Shown piece by piece: positions 9,776-18,911 of a stretch of 26,293 nt of DNA (the stretch's first letter is position 1; each line of letters opens with the position of its first letter). The stretch comes from Chara braunii (Eukaryota; Streptophyta; Charophyceae; Charales; Characeae): contig BFEA01000077.1 in the NCBI GenBank assembly GCA_003427395.1, positions 3,413,405-3,439,697 of the forward strand, given 5' to 3'. A program made the translations under genes and the position numbers. A model generated the notes under the pieces. That model had not been told where the DNA came from. It saw only the letters and a program-made list of their open reading frames with translations, and did not search any database.

Positions 9776-10494
9776 GCTTCGATGTTACTTGCTTGATCTG
9801 CTTGTTCGGTGAATCCTTTCCTGGAACTTTCCAGTTTTTTTTTTTTAGTGTCTTTGCTAGGAGAGGTGGTACAACACTCCCTCCTATCAAGAGTCATGGA
9901 TGCTCCAGTCTATTGGTGGGGAGCAGCACCTTCTGGAAAGCGGGTTTTTAATTCAGAATCTGTCGTTTGTCTCTGTTCATTCAATTTGGGGTTTAGACGT
10001 ACCAATACTATTATTATAACTTCGAAGGGCGGATTTGCATTTCCTTTTCTGGCCAGCACTGCAAGCCGAGCGATGAGACGTCTGCTTCAAAATAGTCATC
10101 CTCTAGACTAACGGTGGAGTATAGGGGCCGGCCTCTTAGGCCCTGGATGTTCCTGCTAGAGACACTTTCTTTTCAGCTATCTGTAGTTCAAATAGCTTCC
10201 TTTTTTCTGTTGGCTTCTTGTTGCGGTCTTGTTTTTCATCTCTCATGGTTAGGGTTTTTTATTTTTAGTGGAAGCCTGGAAGGTGTTTTTCTTGATAGGT
10301 AGCAGCAAGTAGTAAATTCTAGGTACTACCTGTTTCCCTTTTCATAGCCTGATGTATTATTGCTCATTTGGTAGGTTCTTTGTAGTTTTTGGGATCACTT
10401 TCGTAACCTTTTGAAAATGGTTGAATGGTGGAGGCTTCTTTGGTATACTCGGGTGAGTCAGGTCCCTACTGTATCCTGTAAAAAGCGAATCTGG
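9776..10494. other. 700 bp with no recognised gene
   Basis: T-rich sequence with a second copy of the word gtctattggtggggagc at 9908-9924, also present at 220-236. The plus-strand frames of 62-116 codons are Phe/Leu-rich translations of T-rich DNA and are not called. Confidence 0.35.
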
Positions 10495-10645
10495 TTAAAC
10501 CACCAGTACTTGGGCACTGCGCGCCGCACCGGCCGCACCTTTTTTGAAGCGGCGCGGGCTGTCGATACGATAAATCGATGGCCCGCGGGTAGAGAAATTC
10601 TCGTAGCGTTAACGCTAAGGCGTCGCCCAAGTACTAGTGGTTTAA
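10495..10645 (+). mobile_element. TTAA-flanked MITE, copy 1
   Basis: A 143-bp element (10499-10641) has terminal inverted repeats accaccagtacttgggc (10499-10515) and gcccaagtactagtggt (10625-10641), with one mismatch in 17. It is flanked by TTAA on both sides (10495-10498, 10642-10645). The interior is GC-rich with a small palindrome 'cgataaatcga'-type centre. No ORF for a transposase fits. TTAA target duplication is typical of piggyBac- and Kolobok-type DNA transposons, so it is probably a non-autonomous derivative of one of these. Copy 2 lies at 24.1 kb in opposite orientation. Confidence 0.85.
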
Positions 10646-10673
10646 GGCTCCCAGTCCGTTTGTTTTCAGGTAG

Positions 10674-10920
10674 ACTGTGAGGACCCCGACCTCAGCTATT
10701 TTGTTGGTAATATCAGCCAAGGAAGGATTGGATTAAAAAAAAAAAAAAAAAAAAAAAAAANATCCGGGGAGAAGGTCCCACTTCCATGGATTACCAGATT
10801 TGAGCCCTGGATCTCGTTACTGATAATCTTTTTTTTTTTTTTTTTTTTTTTTTAAACGGGCCCAGTGACCCAAGGCTGATATTACCAATAAGAGGAATGA
10901 GGCCGGGGTCCTCACAGTCT
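10674..10920. repeat. inverted repeat around A- and T-runs
   Basis: The segment 10674-10725 (agactgtgaggaccccgacctc, then ttggtaatatcagcc) is the reverse complement of about 10876-10920, with about 20 and 15 matching bases in blocks. Between them lie A26 (10735-10760), an N (10761), about 67 bp of unique DNA and T25 (10829-10853). The arms correspond to the start of the dispersed repeat seen at 2891 and 10962, so two 5' ends face each other here. Confidence 0.7.
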
Positions 10921-10957
10921 TGTCTCTTATACACATCTAGATGTGTATAAGAGACAG
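10921..10957. other. Nextera mate-pair junction adapter (artefact)
   Basis: The sequence is the Tn5 mosaic end followed by its reverse complement: tgtctcttatacacatct (10921-10938) then agatgtgtataagagacag (10939-10957). This is 37 of the 38 bases of the Illumina Nextera circularisation junction. The minus-strand translation gives the well-known artefact peptide SYTHLDVYKRQ. The same 26 bp, gaatgaggccggggtcctca..., lie immediately on both sides (10895-10920 and 10958-10983). This is library sequence, not genomic DNA. Confidence 0.97.
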
Positions 10958-11227
10958 GAATGAGGCCGGGGTCCTCACAGTCTGCCCGGAGAAACAAAAC
11001 CGAACTTACTGAGAACCAGGCTCAGCGTCCCTCATGGGGTGACTATGATGATAATGATCTTGATGATGATGATGATACTACTGATGATGATGCTGATGGT
11101 GTTAAAAGATTGTATTAATTGTGATAAGCTATGTTATACCAACAGTTATGATCTCCTAATCCTAGAGCAACTTCTAGCCCTCCCTGTACCCGGACATTGT
11201 AAAACAGAGACAATACCGACCTAACCA
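10958..11227 (+). repeat. dispersed repeat, leader copy 2
   Basis: It matches 2891-2965 and then runs into GAT repeats (11045-11098). After those comes 'aagctatgttataccaaca' with 'gagcaacttctagccctccct', words also seen in copy 3 at about 11650-11705. Confidence 0.7.
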
Positions 11228-11527
11228 ATGTCCCCCGAGGCTGATCTCTCCTCGCCACGGAGCAGCCCCCCCCCGAGTGGATTGCCTTCCCCCCTCGACA
11301 ACCCCCAGATCTCTCTACAAGGCCTCACGCTCCTGCCTGTGCAGGTTACAGGGCAACGCCCCAGCTCCGGCCAGCGTCGTTCTGGCGTCGGCAAGACAGG
11401 GGCACAAAAAAGAACAGCTCTGCAGATATCGGTCCGGGTTCGACCATCTCTGAAATCCTATTTCCCGGATGTGGAAGAAAACTCGATGCTGCCCAAAAAT
11501 TCCAGGACACCAGAAAGCTTAGTATAA
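11228..11527 (+). pseudogene. open frame in dispersed repeat, copy 2
   Basis: A 99-codon frame starts with an ATG and is Ser/Pro-rich at first and basic later. The DNA of 11309-11383 matches 3349-3432 in copy 1, but the frame is not kept open there. This makes a real protein doubtful. No domain was recognised. It occupies the position expected for an ORF1-like segment of the repeat. Confidence 0.25.
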
Positions 11528-11830
11528 CATTGATGCGATAATGATACTAATGATGATGATGATGATGATGAAGATTATGCTTTTTTTTTTTGAGAATTCT
11601 AAAGAAATTGACTGCACCACCTTTATTAGATCTAAAGGAGTGTGAATGCTATGCTATATCAGCTATTCCGGCATCCTAATCCGAGAGCATCTCCTAGCCC
11701 TCCCTATACTGGGACACTGCTACTCAAAGACAGGACCCACCAAAACAACATCAACCATAGCTGACCTCTTCTCGCCCACGAGAAGAGGTCATAATCAGTA
11801 TCTCATATACGTGCAACTGCTACCGCGCCC
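11528..11830 (+). repeat. dispersed repeat, partial copy 3
   Basis: A GAT array (about 11549-11572) and T11 are followed by 'gctatgctatatcagctattcc' and 'gagcatctcctagccctccct'. These are clearly related to 11128-11185 and, more weakly, to 3103-3135. The copy lacks the gaggccggggtcc start. Confidence 0.6.
11762..11791. repeat. perfect 13-bp hairpin with 4-nt loop
   Basis: The arms tgacctcttctcg (11762-11774) and cgagaagaggtca (11779-11791) are perfect complements around 'ccca'. It lies at the end of copy 3 of the dispersed repeat and is not found in the corresponding part of copy 2. No T run follows. Confidence 0.8.
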
Positions 11831-12648
11831 AAGGTCGTTGAAACATGAGGGGGAAAAACGGAAATGTGTGACATTTGCAAAGTATGAGCGCTCGGCAAAG
11901 CTGTGGAAAGGCCGCGCCCGCCTTACGTGAACACGGGCCTTTCAATTTCAGACGTGGCCTGCGTCGAGGCCCTGTGAGCGCAGAAAATGGGGCCCCTGGG
12001 ACGCTGTTGCATGTAGTATCTTCAACCAATCGGTAGGGCCCAACCCTTGGTGGTTGAAGATGCTGATGCCCAGGGCTTAGGCAGTTAGGCCCCAGGCTCA
12101 TTCCAAAAGGGATCCAGGGCTCAGAAGTTGGGACAGGGCGCAGCCAGTCCAGCCAGGCCACGAGCCTCGCAGTCATCACAAAAGGAAGTGAGGCTGCCTA
12201 CTTCGACACTCTGGCCGGCTGGATGCGGCAGTGCTGCTGGAGCGCTAGGTTGTGTGGACGAGTATCAGGCCAGGCAAGGGAAAAAGGCCGCTGGCGGGGC
12301 GCGAGGAAGCTGCTTGGCGCAGCAAAGCAGGAGGGTGCAGCAGCCATAGCTGGAGGAGGAAGGCAGCGGTCCTTGGGCGGAGGGTAGCGTGCACGATTGG
12401 TGATGTGAGTGAGATGACGTGGCATTTGCAACAGAGGCACTTGCATTTTATTGTCGGTGGTTCCGATGCTACAAACAGTCAACGGAAACGCACGTCGTCA
12501 CAGTTGGCGAGAAATCTGTGGTTGCTGGCAACATTTGAGGTACGTTGCTTTTGACCTGTATTCCGTCTTTATGGCTTCTTATCGTGAGGAAGCGAGTCCA
12601 TCTCGCGAGTCGTCTCTGGGTGAGGAGTAAGAGAGCTCTTTACCTTGA
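11831..12648. other. GC-rich stretch, no recognised gene
   Basis: Frames on both strands (up to 119 codons) show no domain. An 11-bp inverted repeat, atcttcaacca/tggttgaagat, lies at about 12019-12060. No CpG-island promoter elements could be argued from the sequence alone. Confidence 0.35.
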
Positions 12649-12909
12649 GTGTTGACATTTTTGCAACGCATTTGGTGGGAGAAGGGCGATGTGTGTAAAA
12701 TGCCTGGGAGGACGAAGCACTGGGTCACAATGAAAGTCAACCCACCGGGAGTAGAACACGCATGCATTGCACTGTTAGCCATTTGCTCTTGCTGCACAAT
12801 AGAAGTACTTGTGGTCTGGCCAGTTCTATGGGGGAAAGGTGAGCATCGGGCCGTCTTTAAAGATACTCCAGTCGGGGAACCGAGTTGTATCGCATGCGAC
12901 TATAAATAA
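12649..12909 (+). other. small open frame ending at an AATAAA word
   Basis: An 86-codon ATG frame has one hydrophobic segment (ALLAICSCCTIEVLVVWPVLW, about residues 41-61) that could be a membrane span. The stop codon overlaps an aataaa word (about 12904-12909). The product is not recognised. There is no supporting homologue, promoter or splice site. It could be a chance frame. Confidence 0.2.
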
Positions 12910-13538
12910 AGTGTGATCGCGGCTGGCCAGTCATAGTACGCTTCGGCACAGGGGTGGGCAGTGGTTTTGGCGTCTGAAGATGTCGATGGTAAAGGCGAGC
13001 AATGGGCTATAGAAAGGGGTGGGTTCCGGCCGAAAAACTCGATATGTAATTAATAATTCTTGTTCATTTACTGCCTTTCATGCATTCCTTAGTGTCAGAT
13101 GATCTTTTTTCTGTTTGATTAGTTAGTTAGACGGACTGCTATCCAAGATTGACCGTGATAGGTAGAAACAGAGAGCTACCTGGTCTGTTTACCTTCCGCT
13201 CTATCAATTAAAGAATTGATTAAACAGAGAATCTCAAATGAGGAGGGGCTTGTGGCATGCTTGGTGCCAACCAACTCAGATAGTCAGTTGGATCCTCCCA
13301 GCTTGTATTACTAAGGTCTTCAGCCAACACGGGTGTGAGTGAGCGTGTGAGCGGGGTTGTGTGTGGTGTGTGGGAGAGTGTTGGCTTTGGACACTACTGC
13401 TACTCGATGGAAGTGAGGGAAGATGAAAAGGGGAGGCACAATTTTTGGCAAATGCTCGGTCCTTTCATTAGTCGGGCCGCCACCAGTGGGCCCAACTGTG
13501 CAACCTAAACTGCAAGGACAAAGGGGCAAACACGCCAT
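12910..13538. other. 630 bp with no recognised gene
   Basis: Mixed sequence with a small palindrome tcaattaaagaattga (about 13204). No gene was seen. The word at 12949 resembling a hAT end is treated under rejected items. Confidence 0.35.
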
Positions 13539-13571
13539 TGTCGGGTGGCCATAGACCAGTCGGTCACCCGA
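13539..13571. repeat. conserved hairpin, copy B
   Basis: tgtcgggtggcc (13539-13550) pairs with ggtcacccga (13562-13571) around an 11-nt loop. The stem is the same as at 7981-8015, with one G-T mismatch. Confidence 0.7.
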
Positions 13572-13590
13572 AATGCAAGGAATCCGTCCC

Positions 13591-13848
13591 TCAACCGAAT
13601 GCCCAGTTAAGAATTGGCGGGTACTCTTGTCGGGACTGTCGGGGAGAATTAGGGGTCATCGGAGGAACTCTAAAATCTCTTGCGTCGACCGCAGGAACTA
13701 ACCCTTGAAATTCACAAGCTGAACGACCACCTCTACCTTGCCTTACGCTTATCCTCTTTTGTCTATTCTGAGGCTGTCCTCGAATCGACCAGCCATAACG
13801 CGAAGGTGTGCTTGTAGGCCTTCGCGCGGCCTTATTCACGCTGTCCAC
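13591..13848 (-). pseudogene. conserved block with peptide-like reading, copy B
   Basis: An 85-codon minus-strand frame reads 'KRISVRQGRGG', then 'EFQGLVPAVDARDFRV' and 'RQEYPPILNWAFG'. It lines up with the plus-strand frame at 7784-8020. Upstream DNA (ggccgcgcgaaggcctac on the minus strand, near 13830) also matches copy A. The frame is open in both copies. The product is unknown and no family was recognised. Confidence 0.4.
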
Positions 13849-13851
13849 AGG

Positions 13852-14617
13852 GATAATAAATTATCTAGGGTCAATACATACAGTCCATGATTCACGATTG
13901 AGGATGGGCTATCCTCCTAGTACGTATCTTAGAGTTGAGGTTGGCATAGCAGTCCTTAGTACGGATGTCAGGGGTGGCAGGAGATACTGCACCTTACCGC
14001 GGGACCGGAACGGGCTCCAGGGATATACGAGGGAACGGAGGATCCCCATCTCTCTACCATCAACACCATAGAACACTGTAGTAAAGACAACATAAGGATA
14101 AGAAACTCGGTTCATAACTCATGACCTAGGGTTGGCTATCCTCCTAGTACGTAGCATAGGGTTGAGGCTGGCATAGTAGTTCCTTAATACGGGATGTCGG
14201 GGGTGTCATGTCCGGAACGGGCTCCAGGGATATACGAGGGAACGGAGGATACCCAACTCTTTATCATCACCATACAACTAAGCTAGATGGAAGTCACTGT
14301 GCACCTCATAAAGACCTGTAGTAGCATGTTCATACCTAGCTCCCGAAGTCCCTCTGCAATGAGGCGTGCACGGCGTCTGCTTTAACCGGGGCTGAGCAGG
14401 GGGTAGGCTTCTCTGCTTAGCCCTGGTACCTGCAACCGCTCTCTGGTCAGGTCACCTCGCCAAGATGGCAATGGGTGATGGTCCTGGGTGGTTAACACTA
14501 GGGTAGGACAGGGGGGGTGGGGGTGCTCCAGAGGGGTTCATCTGCACAACCGAGTGACCGAGAACTATGGGTGACTGCCATCCGTCTAGTATCCCACCTC
14601 TACAACACCCTGGGCTT

Positions 14618-14652
<35 letters not shown>
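13852..14652 (+). mobile_element. poly-A-tailed insertion in copy B (retroelement 3' part?)
   Basis: This segment interrupts the homology between copies A and B and ends in A30 (14623-14652), as expected of a plus-oriented non-LTR retrotransposon or SINE. It contains an imperfect 227-bp tandem duplication. The 14300-14600 part has no ORF and would be a 3' untranslated region. Clear target-site duplications were not seen. Identification as a retroelement rests on the A tail and on the split of copy B. Confidence 0.5.
13880..14290 (+). repeat. 227-bp tandem duplication
   Basis: 'ggctatcctcctagtacgta' at 13907 recurs at 14134, and 'cggaacgggctccagggata' recurs with a slightly smaller offset. 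The second unit lacks about 30 bp present in the first (around 13981-14000). Confidence 0.8.
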
Positions 14653-14654
<2 letters not shown>

Positions 14655-14930
14655 AGGACGAGCCTCAGATTTTATTTAATTTAACGGTGGAATTAAAAAA
14701 TGACCAATAAAGTTGAAAATGATAAAAGAAATTGAAAAACGAGTTATTAAATGATTATTTAACATTTTTTATCCGATCACGCTCTCAATGATTTAAACCT
14801 GAATTTATTTATTTATTTGCCTTTGTTAATTCAAACGGATTTCCTCTAATTGTTATCCCTCGCTGATTTTACCTGATTTTACTTAATTCGTAATTTACTA
14901 ATTTCCCATAACCCCCTGAGAGTTGTGTGG
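14653..14930. other. AT-rich stretch of copy B
   Basis: About 280 bp of AT-rich DNA with 'atttatttatttattt' near 14800. It has no ORF and occupies the same position as the AT-rich stretch of copy A. Confidence 0.45.
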
Positions 14931-15049
14931 GAACTCGAGTGGGGCTTCTGCGGACCCGACCATTGAGCGGTACTTATTCCAGCATTATCTTGAGGCGGAC
15001 TTGAGTTACCTCGGTGATCAGATCAGCGGCCTAATATTCTTCCTATGAC

Positions 15050-15420
15050 AAGTGGCTACGACAGATGTTTGGTCTGGCCTGGGGCCGGAATGGACACTGG
15101 TTTGGTACAAGGACGGTGCTTGTAGTGTTTGGCACGATGTCTGGTTCGCGGTTCGGCACTTTGGCCTTGGTACGATCACTAGTTCGACACAGATATGGTA
15201 TTGGGGCAACATACTGCGGTCTAATCCTAACGTTCGGTCATCGGCACGACACTGGAGCAGGGTCGGATCTTGTTAGATTGGTACGGTCGTTGGGACGACG
15301 ACATACGGTTACTGGTTCTGACTGGCACTGGTACGGCGACATACGGTTACTGGTTCTGACTGGCACTGGTACGGCGTGCTATTAATCATTGTTACTCCTT
15401 GTTACGGTAAGTGGGTTGGT
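15050..15420 (-). repeat. degenerate 'accagt' satellite, copy B
   Basis: On the plus strand it reads as 'ggtacg', 'cactggtt' and 'tggttcgg' words, the reverse complement of the satellite at 6.4-7.5 kb. The frames inside are not called. Confidence 0.65.
15301..15376. repeat. two perfect 38-bp tandem units
   Basis: The unit starting acatacggttactggttctg at 15301 is repeated at 15339 without a visible difference. It is far less diverged than the surrounding satellite, so it is a recent expansion or an assembly artefact. Confidence 0.85.
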
Positions 15421-15991
15421 CTGGGACCGACACCAGTTGCTCCGGTATGGTCATTGGCAGCGTCTTGGAACAACTTGCGGCTACATGAGACTGCCACTTT
15501 GGTATCGATACTGGCTTGCTTGACCTCTTTGGTACACCATTAGTGTATCTAGGGTCCGGGCGCCAGTGGGACTGAAATTGTAAGGTAAGGAATATTCTGA
15601 ACCGCGGCCTTGGCACTGCCGGAGTTGAGGGGGAGCCATACGCCGTTTCGGAAGCTACCGTGCGAAAGAGGCTCAGGGTTTCTCTTGGCTTGGTCACACA
15701 GTCTCGAGCGATATAGTCCAGGCAGGAGAACGGTGAAGGGGATTCGGTGAGAGGCACTTTCTCGTGCGTGCTAGGCGTACGCAGCCCAACACCAATCCGG
15801 TTGGGCAGTGAGAGGGAAGAAGCTTGATTCACACAACAGAAGGAAGGGAACACTCGGAGTGACATAGGGGGGAAAGCGTGCCTGGTCTGCACAGCGATCG
15901 AGCGCTTCAGTAAGGGACGGCGAGTGTGATGGGAAAAGAGTACGGCGCGGATAGCCAAAAGTCGTGAGACTGAGAGAGTGCGAAGATGCAT
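15392..15991 (-). pseudogene. 199-codon frame in copy B, unknown product
   Basis: The longest minus-strand frame of copy B. Its middle part contains 'NRIGVGLRTPSTHEKVPLTE', matching the plus-strand frame at 6245. The rest is Ser/Pro/Arg-rich and has no recognisable domain; the C-terminal third falls in satellite-like DNA. The homologous stretch in copy A has stops in this register after the conserved box, so a conserved full-length protein is not supported. Confidence 0.25.
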
Positions 15992-17049
15992 GACACAGAC
16001 AGCGAGCAGATGCGCGTGACAGACATTGAGAAGGGTTTCAGACTAGGGAGAACAGAACCGTGCGCCTGGTGTATGTTGCGCACCGTCCTCTCGAACTAAG
16101 TTTGCATACCCCCATTGGCGGAGGTGGGCAACAAATCCTGTGCCAAGGCTGTGCGGGAGACAACTGATGGGCTAGGGCAGGGCATCCAAAGAGGAGCGCT
16201 CCCTTCAGCGTGCTTGGTCCACACTGGGTCTCATGACATGCCCAGCCAGTCAGCTTCCGTTCACACCTCTTTGAGCCCTTGAGCTTCGTGTGCGTGGTAG
16301 CAAGTCTGCTTGGAAGCGAGCAACAAGCGGTGATAGTCGATGGTACTCAGAGCATCGGGCCGCTCTTGACACAGAGTTGGAGCGCGAATGTACCGTTCCG
16401 TGCGCTTGGACAAGGGGGAAGATCAGCAGACAGGTTACTTGTTCCCTTGCCCGTGTGAGAAATCGATAACTGGCGTTGTGGAACCTGAGAGAGAGAAGAG
16501 GAAAGAATCCATGCGAGGAACGATAACACCTCGTAACCCAAAGAACAATCAGGTACATTGAATCAGAACAACTGAGAACGGGTAAGAGCGTGAGAGTGCG
16601 TTGTGGCATGGACGAGGAACCTACTGCACTCGAAATTGATTCGAAAATGTGCTTGGTAGCGCGATGTCATCAAGCGTCTAGCCACGAGCCACTATCTGCA
16701 TTCCAAGTGGCCTGAGAAAGGATTGCGCTACTCAGTTCGACCAGGATGTCTGCAAAAAGCATTTAATAAGCAAACTATTTTTAAGTCATATCAGAATCTA
16801 GTCCGACTATTTCGAGATGACTGAGCAACTGAACACGAAAAGCTACTTGACCTCCAAGTGATCTATGAAAACGCTACAGATCACGGTTTCACTAGCTGGT
16901 TGAAGCGGACATTCGCTGAACTAATTTCATGTATTTTTATTTTATAATTCATTGATTATTTTATTTCTTTTCATTGAAAACATTTCAAGACTATTCGTTT
17001 GTTGACATGGTCGGGTTCGTCTGGCCTGGGAAAGGGGTGAGGAACAGAT

Positions 17050-17051
<2 letters not shown>
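15991..17051. other. 1 kb with no recognised gene
   Basis: The minus-strand frames at 16250-16609 have no recognisable domain. The region 16600-17000 is AT-richer and frame-poor. The outer end of copy B may extend into the first part. Confidence 0.35.

Positions 17052-17102
<51 letters not shown>
17052..17102. repeat. (GA)n microsatellite
   Basis: About 25 uninterrupted units of 'ga'. The Glu/Arg-rich frame over it is a repeat artefact. Confidence 0.95.
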
Positions 17103-17106
<4 letters not shown>

Positions 17107-18420
17107 GAAAGAAGAATCTGGGGGAGGAAGACAGCGAGCGTCGCCGCCAGGTTGTAGTGCGGTATAGCAACAGGGGTATAGAAGAACCCCTATGAGTGAG
17201 TGTGCGAGAGAAAGACCCTACTCGTGACGCGAGCGAGCGAAATTACATAAACCCCCAAACTCGGTCAGAGATACGCAGATACTTTCAATTGGAATATTGG
17301 GGGGGAAAGGGAGATTTGAGTGTATCCAAGTGCGCTACAGACAGAGAGGGAAGGAGTGAGCAGAAATACGTTGGAATGTGAGCGAGAGGGAGGAATGCGT
17401 TAGGGGAGGAAGTGAATGTTCAGCTTAAGGGAGTGGAGTGTGCCGCATGAACGTGTGTGTGCGTATCCATGAGCGAGAGGAGGGGGCAGAAAGTGCTTGA
17501 AAGATCTGCGAGAAGGCGTTAGACTGGGTTCATCAAACTGCTGAATGATAAACAATGTTTTTATTTGCTATGATGTTAGCGAAGCCCGTAAAAGTATCTG
17601 TCTGAAGACCATCCCACTTGGTTTTTCCCGATTGGATTAGATAAATGAAGAATTTCTAAACCGCTTGAAAGGGGGGGGAAACTGAGCAGATGGGCGATTT
17701 CATTTGGTGAAAGAAGTATGTCCAGCCTGACAATCAAGGGCTTCTCTTCAGATTGTTGCCATTAACATGTCGATGTGCTTCATCCAGCTCCGACGGCCCT
17801 AAGTGAAGACACGGAGATGGTATTTCAGGTCATTTACCAAAAAGGAAAGTTGAAGCAGGCCTGAAGCTTTGGATCAAACTTTGCACGTGCCCCGCCTCGA
17901 TTTTGTTTGAAGAGTGTTTGGATCGCGTTCTCCCTCAACTATATGCAAATTGCGAGGTTCGATACACTGGTTGACATTTTGTTTTCTTCAGGTTTTTTTT
18001 TTGTCGGATTTGTTGTCTGCTCTAGCAGCATGTGAGACTGCGAAACTGAAAAGTTTGTTGACATTCTAAATGATTTTTGTCATTTTATTTTTACTTGAAC
18101 AAATCTTGCTCACATCAAAATCAGTCTTAATTAGGGAATGACAGGCGTATCACGGACCGTCCATCCAGGTGCGAGCGACACCGAGGAAATATGCGATTAT
18201 ACACCCAAGTGTTTGGAAGATCTTTGCTGATGTTTGTGAGGAAAGAGACCTTTCTTTTGTGAACTAAACACCCTGTTAAACTAAGACTACATAAAAAATC
18301 ACTAGAATGATTTCAACTAACTCTTTGAACTATTGATCAACTCTGCAAAATTTATTTTAGTCCAAGCTATCTTCATTTTTTTAATGATCAGGTAGAGCTT
18401 TACGTCCAACATTAGGAAGG
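17103..18420. other. 1.3 kb with no recognised gene
   Basis: The first part is purine-rich (to about 17520), then mixed and AT-rich. No long frame, terminal repeat or RNA gene was seen. The 5' boundary of the Penelope-like element probably lies near the end of this stretch. Confidence 0.35.
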
Positions 18421-18812
18421 GAACTTGACAGGCAGTGCAACCCCAGCACCCTGCTGGTCGCTGAGGACCTCGGAAGCGGGCACAGCGAGTGACAGACGCT
18501 GTTGCCCTTGGCTTCAGCGAACAGCAGGCGACCCCTCCTCAAGTTTCCTCACACCGTTACCTCCCTCCACCGAGAGAAGTAACATCCCTACACCGAAGAG
18601 AGGTAGAAAGCTATGCTCACAGAGGTCCCTTGTATAGCCTTATAAGTACTGGTAGGTAGGTAGTGGAAGGAGAAGATATGTTCCATGACATGGCATAAGC
18701 CAGTGAAAATATGTGAGGTTCTCCCCCGATGAGGAGAAGATGACTTTATAAAATATATATACATATGACAATACAAAATATATTGTCCCCTAATGAGGAT
18801 AAAATAACTTTT

Positions 18813-18910
18813 AGCCTCATGATGAGTCGGTGAAACTCCGACGAAACAGTTTGTGACAGCCCCTCGTTTGTTGTCCTCTTCTCCCTCTCTGCCTACGGTT
18901 TACCAGGCAG
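18813..18910 (+). repeat. PLE terminal repeat (pLTR) segment, copy 1
   Basis: This segment of about 98 bp (tagcctcatgatgag to taccaggcag) is closely similar to 22398-22494 and 22613-22705. The shared part includes 'cccctcgtttgttgtcctcttctcc' and 'gcctacggtttacc'. Similarity to the other copies stops at about 18910, where the RT reading begins. Upstream (18724-18810) are two weaker units with 'cccc(c/t)(g/a)atgagga'. Confidence 0.85.
18819..18857 (+). ncRNA. hammerhead ribozyme-like motif 1
   Basis: The sequence has UGAUGA, a five-pair stem II (gtcgg/ccgac) with loop tgaaact, then GAAAC and a short stem III. Stem II and the GAAAC box are canonical. The invariant C of the CUGAUGA box is A, unless A is an extra base after a C. 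The putative cleavage triplet reads GUG, which is not a cleavable GUH. Self-cleavage is therefore doubtful for this copy. Confidence 0.65.
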
Positions 18911-18911
18911 C

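Larger units (their letters stand above)
13539..15990 (-). repeat. complex dispersed repeat, copy B (inverted)
   Basis: The minus strand carries the blocks of copy A in the same order: conserved box (about 15740-15830), satellite (15050-15420), AT-rich stretch (14653-14930), then the conserved block with hairpin (13539-13850). A poly-A-tailed segment (about 13852-14652) splits it between the last two blocks. Copies A and B are diverged, so the duplication or transposition is old. Confidence 0.65.

Noticed and set aside
9543-9951. Frames of 78-116 codons on both strands over the GTTT and T runs
   Set aside because: They owe their length to the microsatellite and show no domain outside it.
10791-10997. 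A 68-codon minus-strand frame containing SYTHLDVYKRQ
   Set aside because: The peptide is the translation of the Nextera adapter and is a known database artefact.
12949-12960. The word caggggtgggca resembles the end of some hAT transposons
   Set aside because: No matching inverted end or 8-bp target duplication was found nearby, and a 12-bp word alone is weak.
17950-17975. ggttcgatacactgg resembles a tRNA B box
   Set aside because: No A box, acceptor stem or anticodon arm fits upstream.
18724-18805. Further hammerhead motifs at the two 'atgagga' words upstream of motif 1
   Set aside because: Stem II and the GAA box are missing. They are better seen as diverged tandem pieces of the terminal repeat.
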